Origin: Mycolicibacterium litorale
GTDB taxonomy: Bacteria > Actinomycetota > Actinomycetes > Mycobacteriales > Mycobacteriaceae
DNA: 64,000 nt
Direction of reading: 5' to 3'
Assembly: GCF_014218295.1 (NCBI RefSeq)
Contig: NZ_AP023287.1
Span: 992,001-1,056,000, forward strand
Part shown: one piece after another, positions 26,979-37,155 of the stretch
Layout: each line of letters begins with the position of its first letter
How positions within the stretch are numbered: the stretch's first letter is position 1
The notes under the pieces: generated by a model
Databases searched by the model: none
What the model saw: only the letters and a program-made list of their open reading frames with translations
What the model was told of the DNA's origin: nothing
Position numbers and translations under genes: made by a program

Positions 26979-28403
26979 CTAAGAAGTCAGGTATTCCGGC
27001 GTGTTTACTGCGGCCGCAACCAGCGTGGTTGGGTCCTTGCATAACGGCTTTAAGGCCATGGCGCTGCGCTCAGACCAAGCACCAACCCCGATCAGATACC
27101 CGGCGGCATCGAGGCGATCACTCACCGGGGTCTCGGCAACCAGACTGACGTCTCCGCGCTTGATGACTTCACCCGCCATTCGCAAGCGGATGTTCACTGC
27201 CGACGACGATAACCATGCTTGCCCGAACGGCCAACCACCCACATCGGGCGGGTTAAACGGTTGCTGCCCAAGTGACTTCAGCGTCGCAGCAACGACTTTG
27301 ACCAGTTCATTGTTATCCATTGGTACCTGCACGGCTCTGAGTAGACCGATAAGCCAGTCGACGGGACCGGACACTACCGTGGCGGAACTGTCCAAAAAAT
27401 CTGGATCGCTCAGGATTGCTTCCGTCAACCCCCTGAGGTCACGATCCGGGCCGTAAGCCTTCACCAACCGCCGCAGCGTGTTCTCGGAGGGCGGCGTGTC
27501 AGAAGCGAGCTGCCGCCATAATTTACTGGCGATGTAGATTGCAGACTCCGGCTGCGCCACCACAATGTCGCAAAACTCTTCAGAGCCGATGTTGCCCGAG
27601 GTGCCGAGCACTGTCTTCAGTGAATTGTCATGGCGCTTCGCTACCAATTCGGCATCAACATACTCTCGCACTGTCCAGCCGGTCAGAGCACGTGCGCCCT
27701 CACGGACGTCCCTCTCCGAGTATCCGTTCCCGTGCCCGAGTGCGAATAGCTCAAGGAATTCGCGCGCGAGGTTCTCATTGGGCGAACCCGACTTATTTTG
27801 CTGCCCGTCGAGCCAGATGACCATTGCAGCGTCTGTCAGCATGGCGTACGCGAGGGTCCGAAAATCGCCTAGACACAGTTTGCGGAGCTTCTGGTTCTGA
27901 TTTGCCATGCTCTCGGCCGCGCCGACCTTCAGTGCAGACGTCGCAAAATGGTTGTGCCACAGAAACGTCAGCTTCTCGTTCGCCGGGTTAGAGGCTGCCG
28001 CCATTCGGCGAATCCACCAGTGCGTCAGCTCGCGCCGCTGTTCCCCGGCTTTCGCGAGGTACCTGCGCCGCCCCGGTACATCCGCTCCTTCAGGGCGTTC
28101 CGGGACATCTAACTCCGGTATCGGAGTAGCGACGACTCCCGGATCGTTCATGAAGTCAGCACCCACTATTTTGCTGACATAGGACGGTGCGGGCCCTAAT
28201 TTGACCGCTGAGTCGACCTCTGACCCGCGCACTCCAAACCCGATGCGCCGGAGCACCCGCGCTGCCGTGATCCACTCAGCTGATTGCGTAGACACGCTCG
28301 GCAGCCCCCCCAAAAGTAATGTCGATAAGTGCACGTTTGGCCCGCCACTCGTTCCGATCGCCTCGCAGCTAACGTCAGCGTACGCGTCGAGCGATCCAGC
28401 CAA
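26979..28403 (-). CDS. DUF1800 domain-containing protein
   Basis: A 474-residue DUF1800 protein. Family motifs: AARVLRRIGFGVRGSEVD, LTHWWIRRMAAASNPANEKL, TFLWHNHFATS, NENLAREFLELFALGHGNGYSERDVREGARALTGW (shown in parts) and FNPPDVGGWPFGQAWLS. The frame begins at TTG 28403; GTG 28334 before HLSTLLLGGLPS is an alternative, and neither has a strong ribosome-binding site. It is the upstream member of the two-gene unit with DUF1501. No clear signal peptide is visible, so export may depend on its Tat partner. Function is unknown. Confidence 0.85.
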   Translation of the reverse strand: MAGSLDAYADVSCEAIGTSGGPNVHLSTLLLGGLPSVSTQSAEWITAARVLRRIGFGVRGSEVDSAVKLGPAPSYVSKIVGADFMNDPGVVATPIPELDVPERPEGADVPGRRRYLAKAGEQRRELTHWWIRRMAAASNPANEKLTFLWHNHFATSALKVGAAESMANQNQKLRKLCLGDFRTLAYAMLTDAAMVIWLDGQQNKSGSPNENLAREFLELFALGHGNGYSERDVREGARALTGWTVREYVDAELVAKRHDNSLKTVLGTSGNIGSEEFCDIVVAQPESAIYIASKLWRQLASDTPPSENTLRRLVKAYGPDRDLRGLTEAILSDPDFLDSSATVVSGPVDWLIGLLRAVQVPMDNNELVKVVAATLKSLGQQPFNPPDVGGWPFGQAWLSSSAVNIRLRMAGEVIKRGDVSLVAETPVSDRLDAAGYLIGVGAWSERSAMALKPLCKDPTTLVAAAVNTPEYLTS

Positions 28404-28651
28404 TGTAGCCGACGACTTGCCGCGCTGCGAGGCGACAGGCCTGCATCCTTACCGTCTCTGGACGAAAGAGCCGGGCTGGGGAGCGCAAGAACTCATCTGG
28501 AATACGGGAGTCGACCGCCTCAACAGCAAAGGCTAATCGGGCTCTGTCAAAGGGAATGCAGGTAATGGTTCGGCGATACGGGCTAAGGGGTCGCGTCGGT
28601 GAGCTGAGACGGGCCCTGTCGGCAGATATGCAGGAGTCTACGCCGTATCGC

Positions 28652-29178
28652 CTACCGCCCAGAGAGCCGTGTGGCTGACTCTACGTCGTGCGCTACTGCT
28701 GTTGTCGCCACCACGATCGAGTCGAACTGAAGTCGGTCGCCCACACCACCTTCGGCGCATCGGCGACGATCGGCGGCACGGAGGCCCCGGCCCGCTTGCG
28801 CGGGCTGTGCACGCGAACGTGCAGGCCCTCTTCGCGCCACAGGCGGTGGAGCGTTTCTTTGAGCATGTCCACGGCGCGGCGCTTGGCGCAGCTGGGCTCA
28901 GAATTTTCCCTTCGCCACCTCCTGCAATGCGTCTTTTCGAGTTCGGCTTCGACCACCAGCCGCTTGAGGCGGGCGTTCTGCTCGCGCAGCTCTTTGAGTT
29001 CCTTGGCGGCGTCGGCGTACATGCCGCCGTAAGTGCGCCGCCAGTTGCAGAGCGTGGCTGGCGAAACCTGCAGCTCGGCGCGATCTCCTCGCCGGTCTCG
29101 CCCTCAGCGGCCAGCTCATCCGCCCGGCGCAGCTTTCGCACGATGTCCTCCGCGGAATTCCGCTTCCGATCAGCCATG
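28652..29178 (-). pseudogene. Second IS3-family element, decayed orfA-orfB
   Basis: The minus strand from 29178 reads MADRKRNSAEDIVRKLRRAD like the intact orfA at 23295-23576, then loses frame at the HTH (missing base near 29080). Downstream it jumps from MLKETL directly to HRLWREEGLHVRV, an internal deletion relative to the other copy, and ends after DAPKVVWATDF. The outer end of this element lies beyond the IS256 copy inserted at 29222 (matching sequence resumes at 30647-30667). Confidence 0.82.
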
Positions 29179-29221
29179 TGTTCCATCGTCCCTTCTCGGC
29201 CCACATCGGGCCACAACAGGA

Positions 29222-30638
29222 AGTTGAGTCCCGCATAGTGGTGTAGCGCGGTTGCTGGGTTCGTCATCGTGTCGGTGATGGACGTAAAGCGGCCACCGCG
29301 TGATCCTTCGAGTCAACCTTCCACAGAATCCTCGAGGAGCATCACGATGACCGCACCCCATATTGTCGACCCTGCGGGCCTTCTTGGCGAGGCCCTGTCC
29401 GAAGCTTCACCGGATCTGATGCGCTCGCTGCTGCAGACGGTCATCAACGCTCTGCTGTCGGCGGATGCTGATGCCGTCGTGGGCGCCGAATGGGGCCAGC
29501 CCACACCGGGGCGCCGCGCCCAGCGCAACGGGTATCGCCACCGCGGCCTGGACACCCGGGTGGGCACCATCGATGTCGCAGTCCCGAAGTTGCGCAAGGG
29601 AACCTACTTTCCCGACTGGCTGCTCGAACGCCGCAAGCGGGCCGAATCCGCGCTGATCACCGTGGTGGCCGACTGCTACTTGGCCGGGGTCTCGACGCGG
29701 CGGATGGACAAGCTGGTCAAGACCCTGGGCATCGACTCGCTAAGCAAATCGCAGGTCAGCCGCATGGCCGCCGACCTCGATGAACACGTCGAGCAGTTCC
29801 GCCACCGCCCACTCGATGCTGCTGGCCCGTTCACCTTCGTCGCTGCTGATGCGTTGACGATGAAGGTCCGCGAAGGCGGCCGGGTCGTCAACGGGGTCGT
29901 GCTGGTGGCCACGGGAGTCAACGGTGACGGACACCGCGAAGTCCTGGGCATGCGAGTGGTCACCAGCGAGACCGGCCCGGCCTGGAACGAGTTCTTCGCC
30001 GACCTGGTCGCCCGCGGGCTGGCCGGCGTGCGACTGGTCACCAGCGACGCCCACGCCGGGCTACGCGAGGCGATCGCGGCCAACCTGCCCGGCGCGACCT
30101 GGCAGCGCTGTCGCACCCACTACGCGGCCAACCTGATGAGCATCTGCCCCAAGAGCATGTGGCCGGCGGTCAAAGCCATGCTGCACAGCGTCTACGACCA
30201 ACCCGACGCCCCCGCAGTGGCCGCGCAATTCGACCGGCTCATCGACTACGTCACCGACAAACTGCCCGCCGTGGCCGAACACCTCAGTGCCGCACGCGAA
30301 GACATCCTGGCCTTCACCGCGTTCCCCAAAGATGTCTGGACCCAGATCTGGTCCAACAACCCCGCCGAACGCCTCAACAAAGAGATCCGCCGCCGCACCG
30401 ACGCCGTCGGGATCTTCCCCAACCGCGACGCCATCGTCCGCCTCGTCGGCGCAGTCCTAGCCGAACAGAACGACGAATGGGCCGAAGGCCGCCGCTACCT
30501 CGGCCTCGACATCCTCGCCCGCTGCCGCCTAACCACCATCACCAACGACAACCCCGAGATAGGAGCCCACGACATGCCCGCACTCACCGCCTAACCCACC
30601 GGATCACGCAGCACTACACCACATCCCGGGACTTGACC
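29222..30638 (+). mobile_element. IS256-family element, copy A
   Basis: A 1417-bp element inserted in the decayed IS3 element. Ends agttgagtcccgc... and ...gggacttgacc are imperfect inverted repeats sharing gtggtgtag. The flanking 8-mers caacagga (29214-29221) and ccacagga (30639-30646) differ at one base and are a likely target duplication. It matches copy B at 43743, in the same orientation, wherever I compared the two. Confidence 0.9.
29347..30594 (+). CDS. IS256 family transposase, copy A
   Basis: A 415-residue mutator-type transposase from ATG 29347 ([20 protein letters not shown]). Catalytic Asp residues in [11 protein letters not shown] and [10 protein letters not shown], Glu in [22 protein letters not shown]. 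It is about as long as the IS1081-like transposase but clearly a different element. Full length and intact. Confidence 0.94.
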   Translation: MTAPHIVDPAGLLGEALSEASPDLMRSLLQTVINALLSADADAVVGAEWGQPTPGRRAQRNGYRHRGLDTRVGTIDVAVPKLRKGTYFPDWLLERRKRAESALITVVADCYLAGVSTRRMDKLVKTLGIDSLSKSQVSRMAADLDEHVEQFRHRPLDAAGPFTFVAADALTMKVREGGRVVNGVVLVATGVNGDGHREVLGMRVVTSETGPAWNEFFADLVARGLAGVRLVTSDAHAGLREAIAANLPGATWQRCRTHYAANLMSICPKSMWPAVKAMLHSVYDQPDAPAVAAQFDRLIDYVTDKLPAVAEHLSAAREDILAFTAFPKDVWTQIWSNNPAERLNKEIRRRTDAVGIFPNRDAIVRLVGAVLAEQNDEWAEGRRYLGLDILARCRLTTITNDNPEIGAHDMPALTA

Positions 30639-30887
30639 CCACAGGACTCGAAAGCTGGTTAAACTCATTCACTGGTAACGCGCCCGAACCGCCTCGCGGT
30701 TGAACTCTGCTCGAGCTTCTACCAACGCCTGCTCGCCGCCTACGCCCACCCAACGAATCGCTGAACTCTGATTCCGGAAGAGCCGGCTAATCGGACGCGA
30801 GGTGGTCTACATGGCTGGCTTTGCGTGTGGCAGAATCGCTGCCCTTGCGGCTGAGTAATCGGGTGCCTCCGCCGGAGCCGTCACAGC

Positions 30888-32345
30888 CTATGTTTGGAAG
30901 GCGTTACGGCTTTGTAGAGTTCGGAGCGTTCTGACGATTTGTAGAAGAGCCACCGTGACCAGCGCCGCCGCAATGGCAGTCCGCGCAATCAGCGGAATAT
31001 CATATAAATGGTTAACCACGGCCAGCCCGCAGCACAGAACTGCCGGCGCCAGCGCACGGTACAGCTTGAAGGGAGCGGGTTCGAGTCGAAGGCTAAGCCA
31101 GTAGCCGACGACGACGATAGCATTAATGGAGATGATCGTCATTGCCGCAGCGGCGAGAAAACCCCACTGGTGAACAGCGACAATGGTACCGGTGACGGCG
31201 ATCGCACTCGTGGTGAAGGTAATGGAAGACAGGAGTGCGGTGCGCTTCAGGTAGAAATACGGCTTGACCGTCATGAAGTAAAGTGGTTGAAGCATTCCGG
31301 CGATAAGCAACAACGGGGCAACTTGGTCTGCCTGCTCGAACTTACTTCCGAAAAACGCTGATCGGACGTCTGCGAACAAAAGGATGCCGGTGCTAGCAAG
31401 GATGAAAATGATTGCATTCGTCACGCCCAATATGTCGCGCGTATTGGCACGCCAATCCACTTCGCGCTTTCGCCAGCGATAGTAGTAGGGCGCTACTGCG
31501 AAATCGAGGCTCCAACTCAGCATGGAGATTAGACTGAGCGCGGCAAAGGCAATAGAATACGCGCCCACCAGCGCGGCGTTAACGAAGTGACTCAGAATAA
31601 TAAGCGTGCTTGAGTTGCGGATCCACCAAGAGAGGTCGTGGACGACCACAGGAGCGCCGTAACGGGTCATTCTTCTGGCATCAGCAAAGCGACTGGGGGG
31701 AGCATTCAGGCGTGGCTGACGCGAAATCCAGACCAAGCACCAACCGAATGCGACAGCTGCGGCAGTTACGTTCGCAGCCGTCAGACCGATTGCAGCGCCG
31801 ATCAAGTCATGTGTACCCGCAAGTGCAAAAGACAGTCCAACGGTAAGAACACCTTGGCCGAGGCGCACGATGCCGAAGAGAAGAGTAACGTGACGCGCCC
31901 TTGAGAATGCGGTGACGCCCAAAATCACAGCTTCGGAAAGGCACGCGATCGTGAGAAGGGCAAGAAAGTTGCTGGGAGGCAGACTACCGCCGGTAAGGAG
32001 TGGCCAAGCCATCCATAATCCGAGCAGAACGGGCAGAATAAGGACCGCGAACATCGCAAGTCGGAGCCAGATGGCCCGTGCTAGGAACGCGGCGAGCGAT
32101 GCTGCACTTTCGTCATTGTCAAAATAGAACCGCCCGACGGCCTTACTGAATCCAAAGTCAATTATCGCGGTCAGCATGGGAAGCAACGCTATGAAGATCA
32201 TCCAGCGTCCATAGTCGGCAGCTGACAACAACCATCCGAGAATTGGTACTAGGAGTAAGAACGCGGCGCGCTGCGCAGCGCCGCCCAAGGCGTAGATCAA
32301 GACATCAAGCAGGATTGCGTAAGATTTTGCGGGCGCTCGATTCAT
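30888..32345 (-). CDS. Oligosaccharide flippase family protein, Wzx-like
   Basis: A 485-residue integral membrane protein with about 12-14 helices, for example ILLDVLIYALGGAAQRAAFLLL, WMIFIALLPMLTAIIDFGFSK and VAPLLLIAGMLQPLYFMTV. The RFYFDNDESAASLAAFL loop and overall layout match the MATE/PST flippases that move lipid-linked repeat units across the membrane. ATG 32345 overlaps the upstream pyruvyltransferase stop by 4 bp (ATGA). It is the last gene of the leftward operon from 39425, and with the polymerase at 33646-34980 it forms the core of a Wzx/Wzy system. Confidence 0.88.
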   Translation of the reverse strand: MNRAPAKSYAILLDVLIYALGGAAQRAAFLLLVPILGWLLSAADYGRWMIFIALLPMLTAIIDFGFSKAVGRFYFDNDESAASLAAFLARAIWLRLAMFAVLILPVLLGLWMAWPLLTGGSLPPSNFLALLTIACLSEAVILGVTAFSRARHVTLLFGIVRLGQGVLTVGLSFALAGTHDLIGAAIGLTAANVTAAAVAFGWCLVWISRQPRLNAPPSRFADARRMTRYGAPVVVHDLSWWIRNSSTLIILSHFVNAALVGAYSIAFAALSLISMLSWSLDFAVAPYYYRWRKREVDWRANTRDILGVTNAIIFILASTGILLFADVRSAFFGSKFEQADQVAPLLLIAGMLQPLYFMTVKPYFYLKRTALLSSITFTTSAIAVTGTIVAVHQWGFLAAAAMTIISINAIVVVGYWLSLRLEPAPFKLYRALAPAVLCCGLAVVNHLYDIPLIARTAIAAALVTVALLQIVRTLRTLQSRNAFQT

Positions 32346-33646
32346 GCGCGCGACAACTCGGCGGAATCGCCTTCTGTGCCAGTCCCGCTAAGCACTCGGA
32401 CATTTCCACGAGCCTCCAAGCGAAGCGCATCGGCTCGAGATCTGATGCGCTCCCGCAAAGGCTGGCCCTGCTCCACATAATCAGTGACCGCTTCGACAAT
32501 GACGTCAACACTAGACCCAAGATCAAGGGCGTCGAATGTCGTAACGTCCAGCCCTAACTGCTCCATCAGCCCAGTCGTCTTTCTTGTGTTTGCGGTAAGG
32601 CTGACTAACGGCGTTCCACCCGTTGCAGCGAGAATCCCGGGATGCCATCGGCCGCCGAGCAGGCAAGCGGCTCGAGCTAGGACCTGATGGGCGATCGGAA
32701 GCGGTGTACTCGGAGCAATGAGGGGGAGTTTCAACGAACGCGCGACGGGAGCGAGTAACTCGGAGTCCGTGGGATCGGGTGCTACGAGAACGATCGGTAA
32801 ACCAGTCTTCTCCAAGCTTTGGCACAATTGAGTGAACTGTCGCACCGGCGCTTTGCGATCAGCCGATTCGGGTCTATTGATCGCTGAACTGCCGGTGACA
32901 GCAATGTAAGGCTGAGCAATGTCGAACCGATCGGCGTCATACGGCCAAATTGAGAAAAACCCCGGCCTTGCAGCCCAGTCGCGCAGTGCCTCGAAAGGAA
33001 GAGGAACGTGGGTGTACGCGGCGTCCGGAACGACGCCGGATTGAGCCTGCGGAGCGGCATATCCAGCTTCGCGCAGCGAAATTGGATCCCTGAAGCTGAC
33101 GTCGTCGAGAAGGGGATAGACGGCCTCGGCAGCTCGGCGCATCTGCGGGTCAGCTAGATCCGCGGTGTGGTTGACAAAGGCCACTCGTTTCCCATGCCTG
33201 GCTTTGGCGTACCAAGCCCAGAAAAGCGAAATGAACCCCTTAAGCTGCCTCCCGTATATTGCGCCTTCGCCATTTACGATTACCGTGTGGGCGCGTCGAA
33301 CAGCATCTCCTTCGTTGGGCCAGAGCTCGCCCTTTTCGATGGCGTGTGCGGCCCGTTCGAAATCGTCGAGCGAAGTGATAAAACCACGCGATGGACCTAG
33401 GAACTGCTCGCGCTGAGTCTTCAACTGGTGCGCTACCTGCAAACTACCCGGGACGTGCGTCAAGGCGTTCCGGACAAGTCTCTTAACACCGGGCCCGTTG
33501 CCGAAGTCGGTGTGCGGCGCATGGCCGACTGCGCCGACTACTTTCCCGCCGGAGGACTCGATCAAGCTAATCAGCGCTGTCGTCGTCGCCCGGCAGCCCC
33601 AGTTGTTTTGTGCGCGACTGTCATTAACAAGGAAAACCTCGTGCAT
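32342..33646 (-). CDS. Polysaccharide pyruvyl transferase family protein
   Basis: A 434-residue protein from ATG 33646 (MHEVFLVNDSRAQNNWGCRA) behind a gaggt ribosome-binding site. Typical family features: the N-terminal NNWGCRATTTALISLI loop, VIVNGEGAIYG, VSFRDPISLREAGY, VVPDAAYTH and the C-terminal LLGGRWHPGILAATGGTPLVSLTANT with the conserved HPG. Such enzymes add ketal pyruvate to sugars using PEP, giving a negative charge. The start overlaps the wzy stop by 1 bp (TGATG) and its end overlaps the flippase, so all three are coupled. Confidence 0.87.
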   Translation of the reverse strand: MHEVFLVNDSRAQNNWGCRATTTALISLIESSGGKVVGAVGHAPHTDFGNGPGVKRLVRNALTHVPGSLQVAHQLKTQREQFLGPSRGFITSLDDFERAAHAIEKGELWPNEGDAVRRAHTVIVNGEGAIYGRQLKGFISLFWAWYAKARHGKRVAFVNHTADLADPQMRRAAEAVYPLLDDVSFRDPISLREAGYAAPQAQSGVVPDAAYTHVPLPFEALRDWAARPGFFSIWPYDADRFDIAQPYIAVTGSSAINRPESADRKAPVRQFTQLCQSLEKTGLPIVLVAPDPTDSELLAPVARSLKLPLIAPSTPLPIAHQVLARAACLLGGRWHPGILAATGGTPLVSLTANTRKTTGLMEQLGLDVTTFDALDLGSSVDVIVEAVTDYVEQGQPLRERIRSRADALRLEARGNVRVLSGTGTEGDSAELSRA

Positions 33647-34980
33647 CACGACCTCACTTCGGTGGCACTCGACGTGTGCGGTCGCACTGGCCGCTGACGA
33701 TGTCGAGCGCTGCGGGCAAAGGCCAGCCAACCGATTATCAAGCCGACGAATAGGAGAAGTTTGTAGTCCAGGAAGGGTGCGAATGAACCTTGGGTGTAGC
33801 CGGTATAGGCCCAGAGGCATAGATACGAGCTGGGAAGAATCAACACGAAATGACCAGAAAGGATGATGTAGACGTAAGCGCCTGCGATCAAGCCGAGCAG
33901 TACCGCATAAATCGCCATTGGAATGAGGCCGAACCAATAGCCGAAGACGAAAATTGAATTTCCCGGTAGGGAACCGGCCAGATTTACCCCTTTATCGAGA
34001 TATGCTTGTGCGAGTCCCGTCGGCATGTAGGCCTGCAATGTCGTCGCCATGTCTCCCAAAAGCAGCGCCGCAGAATGGCTTTCTCCTTCTCCGGTAAGGA
34101 CGTCCGCAGCGAATGATACGTTTCCCTGTAGGGCGAAGACTCGGTAAAGCATGCCATCCCATGCACTGCCGGTCATCTCTGTAATGCCCCGGTCGGCGAT
34201 CTCAAAATACCCGACGACCAGGAAAGCGGTGACGGCTACTGTCAGCCATAATCCCATGCGCTTTACGTACAACTTCCTGCCGAACGCCCACAGTACAATC
34301 CAATACGAACTGAGCCAGAATAGTAAGGCCATAAGCGGACCATGGAAGCGTGCGCCGGTCAGTATGAAGAAGACGCCGTAAACCAGCATTAGTGTGATGC
34401 TAAAGCGCCGGAAGTAGCGCTGATTCGTCACTGTGCCGTACGCTAAAGCGGCGCCGGCGATCGCCGGAACGAAGATGGCTAAGACTCCCACCATGTCGGC
34501 GATCGGCGCAAAGCGAATATTTGCCCAGAACTGTTGCCGGTTGATGTCACTTCCGGGAAGCGCGTAAGGGGGCGAGGCGAGCGCATTCATGACCTGCACG
34601 ACGAGCAATGCCGAGCTGATAAGCAAAGCGAGTCGCAACTCTCCATTGTATGCCGCTGTGCCAAAGTTGGCTAATCGCGTGGCTATCGCTGGGCGTTGCC
34701 ATGCAATTATCCAACGGATTATGGATATGGCAATGGCGAATATGAATAGGTTATAAAAAATTAGTCGGGGCGTCGCTCCTACCAAGTGTGAAACCATATC
34801 AACTTCGATTAGATACACTTCAGCTGATTCCAGATAGGCGACGCTTGCGGACTTACTGATCATGGAGTAAGCGACGATGCCCAAAACTAGGGCAGGGGGG
34901 AAATGTAAGCAGATTTTGATGTATAGACCGGCGCCCACAAAGAAAACGATGAGCGCGGGCGCGACTTCCCAAAAGGTCAT
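33646..34980 (-). CDS. O-antigen/capsule polymerase-like membrane protein, Wzy-like
   Basis: A 444-residue protein with about 11 hydrophobic helices (first: VAPALIVFFVGAGLYIKICL). A large external loop follows VVGYFEIADRGITEM, contains the EGESHSAALLLGD and GLAQAYLDKGVNLAGSLPGNS segments and is followed by FVFGYWFGLIPMAIYAV. Wzy polymerases share topology rather than sequence, and this topology plus context (flippase two genes downstream) supports the call. The charged tail HRQRPVRPH is cytoplasmic. It is coupled to the pyruvyltransferase gene. Confidence 0.8.
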   Translation of the reverse strand: MTFWEVAPALIVFFVGAGLYIKICLHFPPALVLGIVAYSMISKSASVAYLESAEVYLIEVDMVSHLVGATPRLIFYNLFIFAIAISIIRWIIAWQRPAIATRLANFGTAAYNGELRLALLISSALLVVQVMNALASPPYALPGSDINRQQFWANIRFAPIADMVGVLAIFVPAIAGAALAYGTVTNQRYFRRFSITLMLVYGVFFILTGARFHGPLMALLFWLSSYWIVLWAFGRKLYVKRMGLWLTVAVTAFLVVGYFEIADRGITEMTGSAWDGMLYRVFALQGNVSFAADVLTGEGESHSAALLLGDMATTLQAYMPTGLAQAYLDKGVNLAGSLPGNSIFVFGYWFGLIPMAIYAVLLGLIAGAYVYIILSGHFVLILPSSYLCLWAYTGYTQGSFAPFLDYKLLLFVGLIIGWLAFARSARHRQRPVRPHTSSATEVRS

Positions 34981-35028
34981 AACTCTGCCTCTCCGGGTCT
35001 AATCGCAGAGCGTGTCGCCATCATCACC

Positions 35029-36012
35029 CTAGACTGACGTCGCGTCACGTGACATCTTTGCGAGAAGTACGAGATCGTCGCCACGGCGGGCGGCTGGATC
35101 CAACTTCCGGAGAAAGCGAATAGCTCGTCGCACAACAGCGTTGAAGATACCGCGCGGTACCATTTTGGTGTTGCGAAGCGGTACAGGCTGGTACTTCGCC
35201 GGGGAGTAGTAGTCGTCGGTGCAGTACATGGATGAGATGCGGAGCGCCTTGAGCGCGTGCCGCTCGGCGACCAGCATCAAGTTTTCCTGGTCGAAGGCCA
35301 AGACATGACGGGGCGGATCGCAGCACGCCCACGAGTCGCGCGCCAGCGAGACGATGTTTCGCAGCCTGTCAGTGATATTCCGGGATCCTATCCCCGAATA
35401 GTGCGCCAGGATCTCAGGCCGAACCCATAAATTACGTGACCGATTGTTCGGAGTGGTGATCACGAAGATCGTGTCCTGGTGCGCGGCCTCATGGAGTGTT
35501 GCGAAAAATAAGTCGAGGTCGGTGTAGTGTTCAATCACTTGGTTCGCAAAGACCAGATCGTACGTGCGGTTAAAATGCGGCACTTCGCCGGGCTCCGTGG
35601 TATGCAGCCCAAAACGTCCTGGAAACAGAGCGTGGGCGTGCTTCAGTGCCACGCGATCCAAATCAAACATGTCAACCGTCTCAAAGTGATCGGCAAATGC
35701 ATTGGCGTAGTAGCCTAGGCCGCCCCCGAAATCAAGTGCGCTGTCAAAGCGACAGCCAACCGCGCGCACATCGTCGACAATTCGCGCGACGTTGGAGCCA
35801 ATCAACTTTTGGTGTGCTGTCACCGCCTCCATCTGAGGCATACCGAAGGTAAATCCTTGGTAATAATTAGCAATCTCCTGCCCGGTTGGCATTGGATAGG
35901 CAAAAACGAGATTGCATCGCAAGCAGCGCCGGATCTCTCGGTTGCTGTCTAGAACGACCAGAGGCTTGGATTTGCCTTCCTCCGTGCATCCCGGACATTG
36001 CATGCGCGGCAT
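35029..36012 (-). CDS. Class I SAM-dependent methyltransferase with N-terminal zinc ribbon
   Basis: A 327-residue protein. The N-terminal CPGC...CLRC zinc-binding pair is typical of sugar C- or O-methyltransferases of the TylF/NovU-related type. The Rossmann motif I is ALDFGGGLGYYANAF and motif II VDMFDLDRVAL; the post-motif FANQVIEHYTDLDLFFATLHEAA is the usual Methyltransf_23 signature. It begins 1 bp overlapping the sialyltransferase-like gene stop (TGATG). It probably methylates a sugar of the repeat unit or nonulosonate. Confidence 0.85.
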   Translation of the reverse strand: MPRMQCPGCTEEGKSKPLVVLDSNREIRRCLRCNLVFAYPMPTGQEIANYYQGFTFGMPQMEAVTAHQKLIGSNVARIVDDVRAVGCRFDSALDFGGGLGYYANAFADHFETVDMFDLDRVALKHAHALFPGRFGLHTTEPGEVPHFNRTYDLVFANQVIEHYTDLDLFFATLHEAAHQDTIFVITTPNNRSRNLWVRPEILAHYSGIGSRNITDRLRNIVSLARDSWACCDPPRHVLAFDQENLMLVAERHALKALRISSMYCTDDYYSPAKYQPVPLRNTKMVPRGIFNAVVRRAIRFLRKLDPAARRGDDLVLLAKMSRDATSV

Positions 36013-37022
36013 CAGTTCGCCCCTTCTGTGAAAGGTACGCGTTCCACTCCCGCTGCCTCAAATAACGGCGTCGCGCCGATGCCCCCCTGGTAGACGATAG
36101 GAACGTAATAGTCCGCGCCGAAATCGATACAGCGCAGTTCTGGGCGCATCAGCTTTAGCGTGACGAGAGGAGTTGTGCCCGGCCCGACCACCACGCCGGC
36201 TGCTATGTCGCCGGCCATGTCTTCAATTGGTCGATCATCATTGATGACCTCATGAGGCGGCAGGAGAGACTCGAGCAGCGGGTCCTCGCTACGAGGGTGC
36301 GGCTTGGTATAGAGGCGCCTGAAATTCTGCGCGGAAATCCAATTGGCATAGCCCTCGGCGAAGACCCGATATTGCGCTTCTGACATGAAGCGCGCCAGCG
36401 CGGTGTGTACGACGAGCCCGACGTCGGGATCGGGTGGCAGGGATGGTGCGGCTTCGATGGGCCAGCGCCGCAGGACGACTTTCTCAGGCGGCGCGCGCAG
36501 ACCGTCGCGCGAGAAACTCACGACGCGGCGCACAGCGGGATGGAATGCCCCCGACTGGTGTCCTACTGGTGTCACATAGCGAAGTCCCAGCAAGCGAGTG
36601 AGTACCGGCTTTATCTTTAGTCGCCAAGAATCTAGGTTATGGACGCCTGAATCTAGGAAGTTCATTAGACCTTCGACGACGACCGTGACTTCGCGACCGT
36701 CCCGTAGGGCGGTTTCCAGCAGATGGCTGGTGAGCAGATTGTCGTTATTGATAACGTAGAGATGCTGGAGCGCTGGGGAGGCGAGTTGTCGGTTAAGGAT
36801 CCGCGTCGCGTGGCGATAGAAGCCTATGAAACGACGTTGCCCCAGCACTCCCATTTCATGCTTACCGGGATAGTCGAGCTTGCCGCCTAGATTGTCCGGC
36901 AGATCCATTTGGCGCGTGCCGATGATAAAGGTCTCATTCGGCGCTATGCCTCGCGCACCGAGATCGGCGAGCAGCATGTTGAGCGATATGTGGTTGTTAA
37001 CCACCGCGAGCGCCCGAATCAT
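36012..37022 (-). CDS. Sialyltransferase-like glycosyltransferase (polysialyltransferase/GT52-related)
   Basis: A 336-residue protein starting MIRALAVVNNHISLNMLLAD. Bacterial sialyltransferases of families GT38/52/80 share a D/E-D/E-G motif, an HP motif and a Ser/Thr motif. Corresponding elements are visible as VVVEGLMNFLD, RRLYTKPHPRSED and VVVGPGTTPLVTLKL, in that order and at suitable spacing. Genetic linkage to a CMP-nonulosonate synthetase (37156-38337) and neuB supports transfer of a sialic-acid-like sugar. The first motif has V-E-G rather than two acidic residues. No membrane anchor is present; it should act at the inner face of the membrane. Confidence 0.72.
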   Translation of the reverse strand: MIRALAVVNNHISLNMLLADLGARGIAPNETFIIGTRQMDLPDNLGGKLDYPGKHEMGVLGQRRFIGFYRHATRILNRQLASPALQHLYVINNDNLLTSHLLETALRDGREVTVVVEGLMNFLDSGVHNLDSWRLKIKPVLTRLLGLRYVTPVGHQSGAFHPAVRRVVSFSRDGLRAPPEKVVLRRWPIEAAPSLPPDPDVGLVVHTALARFMSEAQYRVFAEGYANWISAQNFRRLYTKPHPRSEDPLLESLLPPHEVINDDRPIEDMAGDIAAGVVVGPGTTPLVTLKLMRPELRCIDFGADYYVPIVYQGGIGATPLFEAAGVERVPFTEGAN

Positions 37023-37155
37023 CGGACAACCTCGGTCGAGCCGTGAGGCACGGAAACAGCAGCAGAGCTCAGCGACTTTGTGTGCCCCAACAGACCTTGC
37101 CTCGAAGGGTCAGTGGGGGACGCGTCGTCCGCGCACGCAACGCCGCACAAGAAGT

